Source: a virus. From it: 52,377 nt of DNA. How positions within the stretch are numbered: position 1 is the first letter of the stretch; each line of letters begins with the position of its first letter. A model generated the notes under the pieces. That model saw nothing but the letters and a program-made list of their open reading frames with translations, searched no databases and was not told where the DNA came from. Where the stretch lies: IMG/VR virus record IMGVR_UViG_3300032294_001087, positions 1-52,377 of that record; one strand, given 5' to 3'. Positions 23,390 through 32,828 of the stretch are shown in pieces. The translations under genes were made by a program, and so were the position numbers.

Positions 23390-26300
23390 ATGAGCGACAA
23401 TATATATGATATCTTAGGAAAACTCAACGGTCTAGTACCTAAAGAGAATCCTCAATCAATCGCTGAACCCATCTACGAAAGCGTAGATCCTCGCGGTGAT
23501 ATCATGTCTGCTGTCACACAACTTGAAGAACGCTATATGGGCTTTAAAGAAGCCAAAGGCAAATCTAAACGCAAAGAACCAGAAGCAGTGATTCCTGCTA
23601 CTGACTTAACTAAAAGTGCTGATCCTGATGTGGCAAGATTAGCAACTGCTGCCAAGTTTATCAAACCTGAACTAAATGATTTTGAAGCGATAGTTAGTTA
23701 TACGAGTAAACTAGAAAAAGAACTAGAACAGGCTGAAAAGGCTGACGTGGTTGATAGACAAAAGATTGAACAATTACAAAATATGCTGGCAAAAACACAG
23801 GCTAATCAAGATGCCATGCAGAAAGTAATCACTGCGACTGATCAGAGATTCCGCGCTGTCAATGATAAGATAGCTTCTGGCCAGATCACAGCACAAGATC
23901 AAGCTGCCGCCAAAGCGGCCCAACAAATTGAAAAAGATCATGATGCGGCAGTGGCTGCTGTACAAAAAGCACCACAACAACCAAACGCAATAGTGGCTAC
24001 ACCGCAACAACCAACTGCTGATATCTATCGACTCCCTGGCAAAAAACAATCAGGAAAATCATCTGCAGGCGGTGGTAGATCTGCAGGCGGTGGTAGAGCG
24101 GAAATACCAACAGCTGCAAATGACCCAATGTCATATACACCTGTAGCTAGAGCCGTTGGACAAAATGAAAACAAAGAGAGTAAATTAAAAATGTTAAGAG
24201 AATACAAAGAGAATGATCCTGATCTAGGGCTAATTAATTATAATTCAGCACTCAAAGCATTCCAAAATGCACAGGAAAAAATAACATTGGATTTTGGTGG
24301 TAAACCATTACCTCTTTATGATTATCAACTATATGGTCTATTAACAGACCTTACAGCAGATCAGAATCAAGATCGTAAAATGGCACGTATTGAAACAGTG
24401 ATGTCAAACTATGACAGCGTAGTGCAATTATTAATGACGCCAAAAGTAAAAAAATTGATTCAACAATTCCCAGAATATGCTAAAAAGAATCCAAAATTTA
24501 AAGCACGTATGCGTGATGTCAATAGAGACCAGTTTAAATTAGAACCAGCACCACCAGAGGATCCACGTTATGATCCTAGACTAGACCCCAATTCACCAGA
24601 ATTTGATCAAGCGTATGCGGCTACTCAGTCTCATCCTTATCAACGTAGCGATAGCCAATTAGAAGAAAACTTAGGAACCACAAGCATGAAAAACGTAAAA
24701 CAACTAGCAGAAAATCTAATGGAGAGATTTGCTAACTTCAGAGAAGATGCCAAGCCAGACTTCTTAGATCTTGACAAAGATGGCGATACCGAAGAGCCGA
24801 TGAAGAAGGCCGCTAAAGATGCTAAAGACGAAGAGCCAGCAAAACCAGATAGTGATGCTGTAGCTAAACGTAAACGCCTACAAGCACTTAAAGACAAACA
24901 AGAAGATGAACGTGCTGAGAAAGATGATTATGATAGTAAATCATCCTCACGTGTTGTTAAAGGTCGTGCTTACGGTGGCTCTGCACAAAAAGATGATGAA
25001 GACAAAGATGACTTAGATGAAGTAAGTTATTCAGCTAAGGCTGCACGTGCAGGTAAAGATATTGGTAAACCAGGTAAAGCATTCGCTAAGATCGCTAAAT
25101 CAGCAGGCGAACGTTATGGTAGTAAGGAACGTGGTGAGAAAGTAGCTGGTGCTGTGCTTAAGAAATTACGTGCTAACGAAAGTGAAGAAGTTGAAGAAAG
25201 TGGTCTACAAGCATATCTAGGCAAAAAGAAATACGGTAAAGAAGGTATGAAAGCTCTACAAAAAGCAGGTCGCGAAGGCGCAAGCAAAGAGAAGATGGCT
25301 ATGATCCGTGCTAAACATGATAAAATGGATGAATCAGCTAAGCCAGACTATATCGATCTCGACAAAGATGGCAACAAAACAGAACCATTGAAAAAAGCTG
25401 CTAAAGAAAAAAAAGCTAAACCGTTTAGTAGCGACGACTATGATGAATACGGTGTACGTCACTCTTCATCTTTTAATCAACCACCTAAGAAAGTCGATGA
25501 AGTAGCACCCCCAGGTGCTAAAGCAGAACGCATGGTTAAACATATCAAGAAAGGTTATGCTAAAGACGGAAAACTAACTAAGAAAGAAAAAGGTATCGCT
25601 TATGCTACTGCTTGGAAAGCGCATAACAAAGGCCAAGTAGAAGAAGGTAAAGCAGCTGACAAAGTAACACATGATTTACAGAAGATAGCTGATAAAAAAG
25701 GTTACAAATCTAAGAAAGATTTTACATCAGCAGATTGGGATAACGTAGCTAAACCACATGGTTACACAGGCAAAGAAGTTGCCGCGATAAGAGGACACAA
25801 AATTGCAGAAAGCCGTAATCACGAAAGCAGTGAATACACTTATGAAACAGTTGGTCGCATCCTATGTGATGAACAACCACACCTGGATTGCAATTCAGAA
25901 GCATTCGTAAAAGCAGTTTATGATGAATTGATTGAAATGAAAATGACACCAAAAGCTGCTCGTTGGTTAGTTCATTATGATGAAGATTTTATCAGTGACT
26001 GTGCTTCATCATACAGCCATTTCTGTGCTAGCAAGGAAAAAGAAGCTATGGAATGTGGCGCACCAATGAACAGTTTCGTCAGTGAAGAACCTGTGTTAGA
26101 TGCAGTGCAAGAACTAGATGAGATTGCTCGCCTAGCTGGGTTAACACGTGAAAACTATAATCCAATGGTACCGGGTGATTCAGCAAGTCCATTGACCTAT
26201 GCAGGTTGTCCAAAATGCAATGCTGACCCTTGTTGCTGTGAAGATGAAAAAGCTATGGATGAGGGTATGGGTTGCACAGAAGATGAATTGAATGAAGCTG

Positions 26301-27064
26301 CAACACGCAAAGATTTCCGTATGGTAGCTGATCTATTACAATCAATCCCAGATATAGCTAAAAGAACAGAGCTAGCTATGTATCATGCAGATATATTCAA
26401 AGAACAAAATCCAAGATTTAAAAAGGAAATGTTCTTAGCAGCCGCTGGTGTTGATACTACTCCGATTGAAGATACTATGGATGAAGATGCATTAGGTGCT
26501 GCAATGGGCGGAGTAGCAGGTGCACTTGTAGGTAAAAGTCCACAAGCCGCGGCTACCGGTGCTAAATTAGGTAGTGCAGCCCGTGATGCGTTTAATAGCG
26601 CGACTGGCTTAGAAGAAGAAGAAATAGGTGAAGGTAACGAATTCTCAGGCGCCTTAGCTAAAGCTCGCGCTGAAGGGAAAAAGGAGTTTGAAGTGGACGG
26701 TAAAAAATACACAGTAAAAGAAGATATCAACATTAACGTATCAGCTAACGGTGAAGAAGATGTGGTTAATCTAATCCGTAAGTTAAGTGGTATGCCAATG
26801 GTTGCTATCCAAGCACAACCAGCCGTGGCTGAAGAAATCGTCGCAGAAGAAGGCCCTAAAGAACGTGATATCGAGTATACAAACTCGCCACGCGAAGAAG
26901 TAGCAGGAACAGATGCGGCTATTCCGGCAGGTGGTGATCTAAATCGTGCTAAGAAACAATACAAGAAAGAATATCCTGGTGACAATCCAATGGCAGTTGC
27001 AGAAGCCAAAGAAGAACAACTATGGCGTGCATACGAAACTATGATCAACGATCTAAAGGCCTAA
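23390..27064 (+). CDS. Giant charged virion or prohead-core protein, 1224 aa
   Basis: Starts MSDNIYDILGKLNGLVPKEN. It is highly charged, with low-complexity linkers. Notable segments: SAVTQLEERYMGFKEAKGKS (about 42-61); a coiled-coil region about 105-190; a Gly/Ser linker with GGGRSAGGGR; two EF-hand-like motifs, KPDFLDLDKDGDTEEPMKKA (about 453) and KPDYIDLDKDGNKTEPLKKA (about 648); MVKHIKKGYAKDGKLTKKEK (about 715); a Cys cluster CPKCNADPCCCE (about 942-953); and ELDEIARLAGL (about 908). Short hydrophobic helices ending in Glu recur, possibly cleavage or targeting elements for prohead protease. I infer a scaffold or internal head polyprotein, from composition and its place next to terminase; not a recognised T4 gene. 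Confidence 0.55.
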   Translation: MSDNIYDILGKLNGLVPKENPQSIAEPIYESVDPRGDIMSAVTQLEERYMGFKEAKGKSKRKEPEAVIPATDLTKSADPDVARLATAAKFIKPELNDFEAIVSYTSKLEKELEQAEKADVVDRQKIEQLQNMLAKTQANQDAMQKVITATDQRFRAVNDKIASGQITAQDQAAAKAAQQIEKDHDAAVAAVQKAPQQPNAIVATPQQPTADIYRLPGKKQSGKSSAGGGRSAGGGRAEIPTAANDPMSYTPVARAVGQNENKESKLKMLREYKENDPDLGLINYNSALKAFQNAQEKITLDFGGKPLPLYDYQLYGLLTDLTADQNQDRKMARIETVMSNYDSVVQLLMTPKVKKLIQQFPEYAKKNPKFKARMRDVNRDQFKLEPAPPEDPRYDPRLDPNSPEFDQAYAATQSHPYQRSDSQLEENLGTTSMKNVKQLAENLMERFANFREDAKPDFLDLDKDGDTEEPMKKAAKDAKDEEPAKPDSDAVAKRKRLQALKDKQEDERAEKDDYDSKSSSRVVKGRAYGGSAQKDDEDKDDLDEVSYSAKAARAGKDIGKPGKAFAKIAKSAGERYGSKERGEKVAGAVLKKLRANESEEVEESGLQAYLGKKKYGKEGMKALQKAGREGASKEKMAMIRAKHDKMDESAKPDYIDLDKDGNKTEPLKKAAKEKKAKPFSSDDYDEYGVRHSSSFNQPPKKVDEVAPPGAKAERMVKHIKKGYAKDGKLTKKEKGIAYATAWKAHNKGQVEEGKAADKVTHDLQKIADKKGYKSKKDFTSADWDNVAKPHGYTGKEVAAIRGHKIAESRNHESSEYTYETVGRILCDEQPHLDCNSEAFVKAVYDELIEMKMTPKAARWLVHYDEDFISDCASSYSHFCASKEKEAMECGAPMNSFVSEEPVLDAVQELDEIARLAGLTRENYNPMVPGDSASPLTYAGCPKCNADPCCCEDEKAMDEGMGCTEDELNEAATRKDFRMVADLLQSIPDIAKRTELAMYHADIFKEQNPRFKKEMFLAAAGVDTTPIEDTMDEDALGAAMGGVAGALVGKSPQAAATGAKLGSAARDAFNSATGLEEEEIGEGNEFSGALAKARAEGKKEFEVDGKKYTVKEDININVSANGEEDVVNLIRKLSGMPMVAIQAQPAVAEEIVAEEGPKERDIEYTNSPREEVAGTDAAIPAGGDLNRAKKQYKKEYPGDNPMAVAEAKEEQLWRAYETMINDLKA

Positions 27065-27065
27065 C

Positions 27066-27392
27066 ATGAAAGAACTACGCGAATTTATTGAGTTGATGGA
27101 TGCCATACAAGAAGGCAAACCTATCAATGAAGATGCTGTAGATGCTGTGCATCTTAGCGATATGTTAGATCAACTTGAAGAACATCTCAATCAAGCTGTT
27201 GGTATTGCTAACGATCTAGCACGTTTTGGTCGTGATCTTCCAGGTCCTTTCGCAGGTCAGATCCGTAGTTATCTAACACCACACCTAGAAAGTTTTATTG
27301 ATGATCGCCGCCAACCAGGTAGTATTCCTAGTCTACGCAGCATGTTAAGTGACAGTCAAGAAGACGACGATGACGAAGAAATTGGTATATGA
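27066..27392 (+). CDS. Small acidic putative head-internal protein
   Basis: 108 aa, beginning MKELREFIELMDAIQEGKPI, again an amphipathic helix ending in Glu like the other proteins in this block. Then HLSDMLDQLEEHLNQAVGIA, which is helical, and a very acidic end (SQEDDDDEEIGI). The ATG follows the previous stop by one base and its end overlaps the next ATG (ATGAAG within ATATGA), so it is translated together with its neighbours. Function unknown; co-location suggests a prohead-core component. Confidence 0.55.
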   Translation: MKELREFIELMDAIQEGKPINEDAVDAVHLSDMLDQLEEHLNQAVGIANDLARFGRDLPGPFAGQIRSYLTPHLESFIDDRRQPGSIPSLRSMLSDSQEDDDDEEIGI

Positions 27393-27754
27393 AGATTAAT
27401 GAGATTATCACAGAAGTATTAGAAAGAGGCAAGTTTCGTAAGTCAACTCGCCAATCTCTATCAAACGTAGATAGTTATCCATATTTAGATAATAATTCAC
27501 ATCCTTATGTAGCCTATAGATTTGGTATGGCGTTGGCTAGAAGTCCTATCGATGTAGTTGATCCCCTAGGCCCAATAGGTAGTGAATTTACAACGGTTGG
27601 ATATAGTGATGCTGATCAAGAAATCATCGATCATGCACGTAAAGAATTTGGATTAAAGATAAGAAAACACAGCGAAAAAGGCAGTGAAGAATTAGAAAAA
27701 ATTAATAAAGTCAGCCCAGTTGCTAAACCTAAACGTAACAAATACGGTGTATAA
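27389..27754 (+). CDS. Small putative virion protein with MKINEIITE start
   Basis: 121 aa. The first residues MKINEIITEVLERGKFRKST are a short amphipathic helix with xxE, as in the neighbouring genes. Then NVDSYPYLDNNSHPYVAYRF, FGMALARSPIDVVDPLGPIG and a YSDADQEIIDHARKEFGLKI segment form a compact globular domain, followed by a basic tail (SPVAKPKRNKYGV). Proteins with a MKxxEIIxE start are frequent in T4-like marine phages. It overlaps the previous gene by four bases; the next ATG follows its stop directly. No function known. Confidence 0.55.
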   Translation: MKINEIITEVLERGKFRKSTRQSLSNVDSYPYLDNNSHPYVAYRFGMALARSPIDVVDPLGPIGSEFTTVGYSDADQEIIDHARKEFGLKIRKHSEKGSEELEKINKVSPVAKPKRNKYGV

Positions 27755-27982
27755 ATGGATAGTATCGAAGAAATAAAACAATTAGCTGGTATTACACAAA
27801 ATATAGGACGCCTACAGGAATACAAAGGTCAAGGCACAGTCAGCACAGAAGGCAGTAACATGAGTATTACAGCCAACGAAAAAATACAATATCAAAACAA
27901 TAATAATATCCAACCTGGAACCTCAGAATGGTTCCAATTGTGGTTCTCAAAACCATATCTAACAGGCGAAAAACCCTGGTAA
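27755..27982 (+). CDS. Small hypothetical protein with LAGI motif
   Basis: 75 aa, MDSIEEIKQLAGITQNIGRL. The sequence EEIKQLAGI echoes DEIARLAGL in the 1224-aa protein and EQLKKLAGL at the very C-terminus of the 727-aa protein at 29601, so this short helix is a shared element of the block. The rest is Asn/Gln-rich (KIQYQNNNNIQPGTSEWFQL). The ATG follows the upstream TAA without a gap. It precedes the large terminase gene by 36 bases. Confidence 0.5.
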   Translation: MDSIEEIKQLAGITQNIGRLQEYKGQGTVSTEGSNMSITANEKIQYQNNNNIQPGTSEWFQLWFSKPYLTGEKPW

Positions 27983-28018
27983 TTGTAGTACCCAAACACT
28001 TCCAACATAAGTAATAAT

Positions 28019-29587
28019 ATGGCGACAGCAAAAGGTACAGATTCAGTTCTCGTAAAGAAACCTCATACCCGCGAGAGTTTCACCGAAGAACAATTAAGAG
28101 AATTCGCAAAGTGCGCAGACCCTATCACAGGACCTGAATACTTTATGAGTAACTACTTCTACATACAACATCCTACTCGTGGACGTATGCTGTATGAACC
28201 ATTTGATTATCAGAAACGCTTGATACACACATATCATAATTATCGCTTCAGCATTTCACTAATGCCTCGGCAAACAGGTAAGTCTACTAGTGCCGCTGGT
28301 TACTTGTTATGGTACGCTATGTTTGTTGCCGACAGCACCATCCTAATTGCCGCACACAAATACACGGGCTCACAAGAAATCATGCAACGTATCCGTTACG
28401 CTTATGAAAGCGTGCCGGACTTTATACGTGCTGGTGCTGTGAGTTATAACAAAGGTAGCATTGACTTTGACAACGGTAGTAGGATTATATCAGCTACAAC
28501 CACTGAAAACACTGGTCGAGGTATGTCAATATCTCTATTATACGCAGATGAGTTTGCGTTCGTCCGTCCCACTATCGGTCGTGAGTTTTGGACTTCTATT
28601 AGCCCAACCTTAGCCACTGGTGGTAAGTGTATTATTACTTCAACCCCTAACAGCGACGAAGATCAGTTTGCTACTCTATGGAAAGGCGCTAACAAGTGTT
28701 TTGATGAGTTTGGTAATCCTACGGAAATCGGCATTAACGGGTTTAAAGCGTTCCGCTCTTATTGGAATGAACATCCAGATCGCGATGAAGCATGGGCAGT
28801 ACAGCAAAGAGCACAGCTAGGTGATGAACGTTTCCGCCGTGAGATGGACTGTGAATTCATCATCTGGGACGAAACCTTGATAAATCCTGGTCATCTAATA
28901 GAATTAGAAGGTATAGATCCTATGGAACGACAAGGACAGGTGCGTTGGTACAAACGTCCAGAGGCACAGTGTACCTATGTTGTAGCCTTAGATCCTAGCC
29001 TAGGTACTGGCGGTGATCCTGCAGGTATTCAGATATTTGAATTGCCTACATTTAGGCAAATAGGAGAGTGGCAACACAATCGCACACCTATCCAACAGCA
29101 AGTGGGTATTCTAACAGAAATCATCCGTTACTTAAATGAAACTGTGTCACAGACTAACATTTACTATAGCGTTGAAAATAACACTGTGGGTGAAGCAGCC
29201 TTGATCAGCATCAGCGAAATTGGCGAAGAAAATATCAAAGGTATTTTTCTAAGTGAGCCCAAACGTGTGGGCAGTGGTCGTAGATATCGTAGGGGGTTTA
29301 ATACCACAAACTCAACTAAAATTTCAGCTTGCGCCAAACTTAAAAATCTAATTGAAAGCAAACGCATGACCATTGTTAGTAAGCCTCTTATATCAGAGTT
29401 GAAAACGTTTGTAGCACACGGGTCCAGCTTTGCGGCAAAACCAGGTGAAACTGATGACCTAGTTATGGCCTTAGTTTTAGTGGTGCGTATGGCCATGCTG
29501 TTACAGAGTTTTGACAGCCAAATTGATTACACTATGAAGAACAGCCTCGAAGACATAATTGAGCCTATGCCTTTCTTCATGCTCTAA
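28019..29587 (+). CDS. 17: Terminase large subunit, gp17-like
   Basis: 522 aa. The packaging ATPase part has a Walker A variant MPRQTGKST (about 82-90), equivalent to SRQLGKT in T4, and Walker B LLYADEFAF (about 173-181) with catalytic Glu after Asp; TSTPN (about 206) is the coupling motif. The C-terminal RNase H-like nuclease carries its acidic residues in VALDPSLGTGGDPAG (about 322), VENNTVGEA (about 385) and ETDDLVMAL (about 478). All motor and nuclease residues look intact. T4 gp17 is 610 aa; this is a shorter form typical of marine T4-like phages. It cuts concatemeric DNA and pumps it into the prohead. Confidence 0.95.
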   Translation: MATAKGTDSVLVKKPHTRESFTEEQLREFAKCADPITGPEYFMSNYFYIQHPTRGRMLYEPFDYQKRLIHTYHNYRFSISLMPRQTGKSTSAAGYLLWYAMFVADSTILIAAHKYTGSQEIMQRIRYAYESVPDFIRAGAVSYNKGSIDFDNGSRIISATTTENTGRGMSISLLYADEFAFVRPTIGREFWTSISPTLATGGKCIITSTPNSDEDQFATLWKGANKCFDEFGNPTEIGINGFKAFRSYWNEHPDRDEAWAVQQRAQLGDERFRREMDCEFIIWDETLINPGHLIELEGIDPMERQGQVRWYKRPEAQCTYVVALDPSLGTGGDPAGIQIFELPTFRQIGEWQHNRTPIQQQVGILTEIIRYLNETVSQTNIYYSVENNTVGEAALISISEIGEENIKGIFLSEPKRVGSGRRYRRGFNTTNSTKISACAKLKNLIESKRMTIVSKPLISELKTFVAHGSSFAAKPGETDDLVMALVLVVRMAMLLQSFDSQIDYTMKNSLEDIIEPMPFFML

Positions 29588-29595
29588 GATAAATA
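29588..29595 (+). promoter_or_regulatory. T4-type late promoter GATAAATA, leaderless geometry
   Basis: GATAAATA overlapping the terminase end. The expected start, six bases after the motif, is 29601, the A of the next ATG. No Shine-Dalgarno is present. Confidence 0.75.
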
Positions 29596-29600
29596 ATGTT

Positions 29601-31784
29601 ATGAGAGAAATTAATAAAATTGCAGAAGGTCTATTTGAAAAAATCCGTGATCGATTTGAAGATGTAAGTTTAGGCGAAGAAAACGCAAACTCTACACAAA
29701 ATCCAGAAGACGCACGTTTTTTTAATTTTGATTACGTAATAGACGGAAACAACTACGGCAATATTACTATCAGTATTATTGATGAAACTAGTCTTAAAGT
29801 GTACTTTAGTAAAAATATCAGTAGCGAGTTAGAAGGAGAAAATCGAAAGCAATGGTATGGTTTTCTTAAAGAACTACGTGAATTTGCTAAACGTAACCTA
29901 CTTAGTTTTGAGCCGCGCGATATTACTCGTGCCACGCTCAAACATCGAGATATACAGCAAGTCAGTAAAGCAGACACAACTTATGATAAAAATGAAGTAA
30001 TAGGCGAAAGCCAACTTTACGGAACTAGACGATCAAGTTACGAAAATGATGGTCCTGTACGAATTATTATCCGACACAGTGATCAAATTGATCCAGAACG
30101 TAAAGGTGCACGTGCTCGTAAAATCCGTGCTATTTACTTAGAAAATTCCGATGGTGAGCGCCTTAAACTACCACATAACAGTCTACGGTATGCTCGGGCT
30201 ATGGCACGTCACTGTGCAGAAGGTGGCAGTATTAACGATGAGTTTGGTAACCACATAACAGAAATCGCAGAAGAATGCGGCAAACTAAAACCATTTAAAG
30301 CTGCAATGATTCGCCGTGTGTTTGAAGATGAAGAAACACATCGTATGGTAGAAGCAGCCTTCGAATATCATAGTTTGCTAAAAGATACACTGAATAAAAT
30401 GAGTGGACGCAAAGGTTACAGTCAATGTAAAGAACAATTTGTGCATACTAGCACCAGTTACATTCCGGAAGAAGATTTTGATGCAGACAGTCTTAAAGAA
30501 AGATTTGTAAAACGCACTTACAATGAACGCATGGACGATGCACTACCAATAGTATACAAGGCTTATAATATGAAAAAAACTAATAAAATGGCTGAAGCAT
30601 TTGAAAGCTGGGCAAATCGATTAGCAGAAGGTACATGGGCACTTCCAGATAGTGAAGATGAAGTCAATGAATTGATTGAATTGTTTGGTAATCCATTACC
30701 AGTGGGAGTCGATGCACAAAACGCTACTAACGCACTGTACAATCTCATAGGTGACGATAAATTGTTTGATCGCCTAGGAGAATTAGCTGAACAAGATCCA
30801 GAAGCAGATGCACGTGATGTGATCGCATATTGGTTACAAGATAATTTACCAAACATCTATCAACAGATTGCTAACGAAATTGGTGATCCTGATGTTCCGG
30901 CAGAACCAGCGGAAGTAGGAGATGAAGATTTACAAGTAGATGAAGGTAACACATACGGTGCAGGTAATGGCGGTATGGACGGCGTAGTATATGAAGATGA
31001 AACAGATCAAGATGACCTATTAGCAAATATTGAAACAATACAATCAGCAATTATCCGTAGAATCTTAAACAATATTAATGATCATAGCGAGTTACTTAAG
31101 AAAGCAGGCCCGGAAGGTATTATGAATGCTGCAAGTGATGTAGCATCATTCCACGCACCAATGGAAGAAATAGGCTCAAGCGATATTAGTATCATGGTCC
31201 GCGAAGTATACAATGAAGCAGGTGTAGAATATCCAGAAATGCATGAAGCCAAAGACAAAGTAACATACGACCCAAAAACAGGCAAATTAACAGGTTGGGA
31301 ACACGAAGGTGATTGGAAAAAACGAACTAAGAAGAAAGATCCTGTTGGTAAGATCCATCATATGAGCGATGTTGCCCGCAGACAAACAGAAAAGATGGCA
31401 GATAAGACATTAGAAGAAGCATTTGAAAAATTAGTAAATGAAGCGGCAATTAATGTAGGTGATATGATTAAAGATAAAACTCAACCAGAAATCCAAGGCA
31501 AAGTAGTAGGTGACATGGAAGAAAATTATACTATACAAGTTGATGACGATATATATCATATTAAAAAATTAAATGCAGAAAAGGTAGCCAAAGAAGCGAT
31601 AGAAATGCCAGATAATCCTGATTATAGCAAATATGATGAACCCACATTCAAAAGACAGCAACCAAAAATTGATAAGAAACTACCTGGATGGGCGGGATAC
31701 GATTTAGATAAACCTGCTTTCCAACGAAAAGCACAATACGAAAAAGAAAGAGAACAACTTAAAAAATTAGCAGGCTTAAAATAA
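29601..31784 (+). CDS. Large putative head-internal protein, 727 aa
   Basis: Start chosen at 29601 (MREINKIAEGLFEKIRDRFE): an upstream in-frame ATG lies inside the terminase gene and before the promoter. The N-terminal helix ending in Glu resembles the other proteins here. Segments: SYENDGPVRIIIRHSDQIDP (about 154), a helical region with GRKGYSQCKEQFVHTSTSYI (about 270), ALPIVYKAYNMKKTNKMAEA (about 315), an acidic linker, then KVTYDPKTGKLTGWEHEGDW (about 552) and a beta-type end (PEIQGKVVGDMEENYTIQVD), closing with REQLKKLAGLK. The acidic, segmented architecture parallels the 1224-aa protein. I infer a prohead-core or packaged protein; no enzyme motif is clear. Confidence 0.55.
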   Translation: MREINKIAEGLFEKIRDRFEDVSLGEENANSTQNPEDARFFNFDYVIDGNNYGNITISIIDETSLKVYFSKNISSELEGENRKQWYGFLKELREFAKRNLLSFEPRDITRATLKHRDIQQVSKADTTYDKNEVIGESQLYGTRRSSYENDGPVRIIIRHSDQIDPERKGARARKIRAIYLENSDGERLKLPHNSLRYARAMARHCAEGGSINDEFGNHITEIAEECGKLKPFKAAMIRRVFEDEETHRMVEAAFEYHSLLKDTLNKMSGRKGYSQCKEQFVHTSTSYIPEEDFDADSLKERFVKRTYNERMDDALPIVYKAYNMKKTNKMAEAFESWANRLAEGTWALPDSEDEVNELIELFGNPLPVGVDAQNATNALYNLIGDDKLFDRLGELAEQDPEADARDVIAYWLQDNLPNIYQQIANEIGDPDVPAEPAEVGDEDLQVDEGNTYGAGNGGMDGVVYEDETDQDDLLANIETIQSAIIRRILNNINDHSELLKKAGPEGIMNAASDVASFHAPMEEIGSSDISIMVREVYNEAGVEYPEMHEAKDKVTYDPKTGKLTGWEHEGDWKKRTKKKDPVGKIHHMSDVARRQTEKMADKTLEEAFEKLVNEAAINVGDMIKDKTQPEIQGKVVGDMEENYTIQVDDDIYHIKKLNAEKVAKEAIEMPDNPDYSKYDEPTFKRQQPKIDKKLPGWAGYDLDKPAFQRKAQYEKEREQLKKLAGLK

Positions 31785-31803
31785 GATCCCCCAGACTGGG
31801 ATG

Positions 31804-31831
31804 AAAGGCACTTTTATAGTGCCTTTTTTTT
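31804..31831 (+). terminator. Rho-independent terminator
   Basis: AAGGCACT / AGTGCCTT with loop TTTAT and a long T run. A smaller ATCCC/GGGAT hairpin lies just before it. It ends the packaging/head unit. Confidence 0.95.
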
Positions 31832-31848
31832 AATAAAAATTTATCGAT

Positions 31849-32820
31849 ATGTATCAAATAACAGAAAATCAAATTGAGTTTGATATGTGCGTAGGCATAT
31901 CTAAATACTACATTTGGCAATTACACCCAACAATAATACAAGATATAATAAACAAATTTTATACTAATCAAACCATTGTGTTTAATTTTAGAGATGGTGA
32001 GAATTTATATTTGTCGGGTGCCTTAGAGGTAATAAAATTAACTCAGCAGTTTTTTAAAATTCCAAAAGAAAAATTAATAATATTAAGTCATGATACAATT
32101 GATATCCCGTATGCAACATGTAAAAAACATCATAAGATGTTTTTGTCCACAGGATCAAAATTTATACAACCTATAAACAACAAAGAATTTGACAAAAAAT
32201 TTTTGTGCTTGCTGGGCAGAATAGACATATTCAGATTAAAAATGGCCATGTATTTACATGCACAGCATAAAGACAGTACGTTACTAAGTTTTCGTCCAAA
32301 ATATAGTCATGCCCACTGGTATTTTTCTCATGTTTCTAATTTATATTTTGATGAATTAGAGTGGATTAAAAATCATTCTCCTATACTTGTAGATGAATTA
32401 ACAGCAATAAACGATGCAGGATCATGTAATTGGGTAGAATCAGTAAACACTGTAGGAAAATACGCTAGTAGATATTTTTTAGAGATAGTTATAGAAACAG
32501 ACATATATAATCCAGAATGGATAACAGAAAAAACAGTTAGATCTCTTGCATTGGGTAAACCTTTTATATTATTTTCAGGTACAGGTGCTTTAGCATACTT
32601 ACAAAATTTAGAATTTAAAACATTTTCTCCTTGGATTAACGAACAGTATGACCAAATAGTAAATCCGTTTGAACGCTTTAATGCTATACAGCAAGAGATT
32701 GATAGGTTAGCGGCAATGTCGAATGATGAATTAAAAAATATAGCTGACTGTTTACAATCTACAGTAGAACATAACCAACATATCCTTAGATCAAAAAATT
32801 GGCAAAAAATTCCCTTGTAA
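31849..32820 (+). CDS. Glycosyltransferase-like protein (GT-B C-terminal pattern)
   Basis: 323 aa, MYQITENQIEFDMCVGISKY. The diagnostic part is C-terminal: FLEIVIETDIYNPEWITEKT, VRSLALGKPFILFSGTGALA and YLQNLEFKTFSPWINEQYDQ. The order E-T...TEKT...GKPFI...L..L.FKTF...E.YD is that of a fucosyltransferase-like or nucleotide-sugar-binding domain found in many phage proteins. IVFNFRDGENLYLSGALEVI in the N-terminal half fits an acceptor domain. It lies just after a terminator with no obvious ribosome site, and lower GC and Phe/Ile/Lys-rich codons than its neighbours hint at separate acquisition. Acceptor unknown: phage DNA, virion protein or host surface. Confidence 0.6.
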   Translation: MYQITENQIEFDMCVGISKYYIWQLHPTIIQDIINKFYTNQTIVFNFRDGENLYLSGALEVIKLTQQFFKIPKEKLIILSHDTIDIPYATCKKHHKMFLSTGSKFIQPINNKEFDKKFLCLLGRIDIFRLKMAMYLHAQHKDSTLLSFRPKYSHAHWYFSHVSNLYFDELEWIKNHSPILVDELTAINDAGSCNWVESVNTVGKYASRYFLEIVIETDIYNPEWITEKTVRSLALGKPFILFSGTGALAYLQNLEFKTFSPWINEQYDQIVNPFERFNAIQQEIDRLAAMSNDELKNIADCLQSTVEHNQHILRSKNWQKIPL

Positions 32821-32828
32821 GATAAATA
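32821..32828 (+). promoter_or_regulatory. T4-type late promoter GATAAATA before gp32
   Basis: GATAAATA at the stop of the upstream gene, giving a leader of about 70 bases before the ATG at 32905. CCTTGT (32813-32818) could pair with ACAAGG (32888-32893), which covers the ribosome site; the pairing is short and the loop long. Confidence 0.65.

Noticed and set aside
26383-27048. Long minus-strand open frame (221 codons) in the 1224-aa protein gene
   Set aside because: Ser/Ala-rich shadow of a plus-strand gene rich in Glu/Lys/Ala; no upstream signals.
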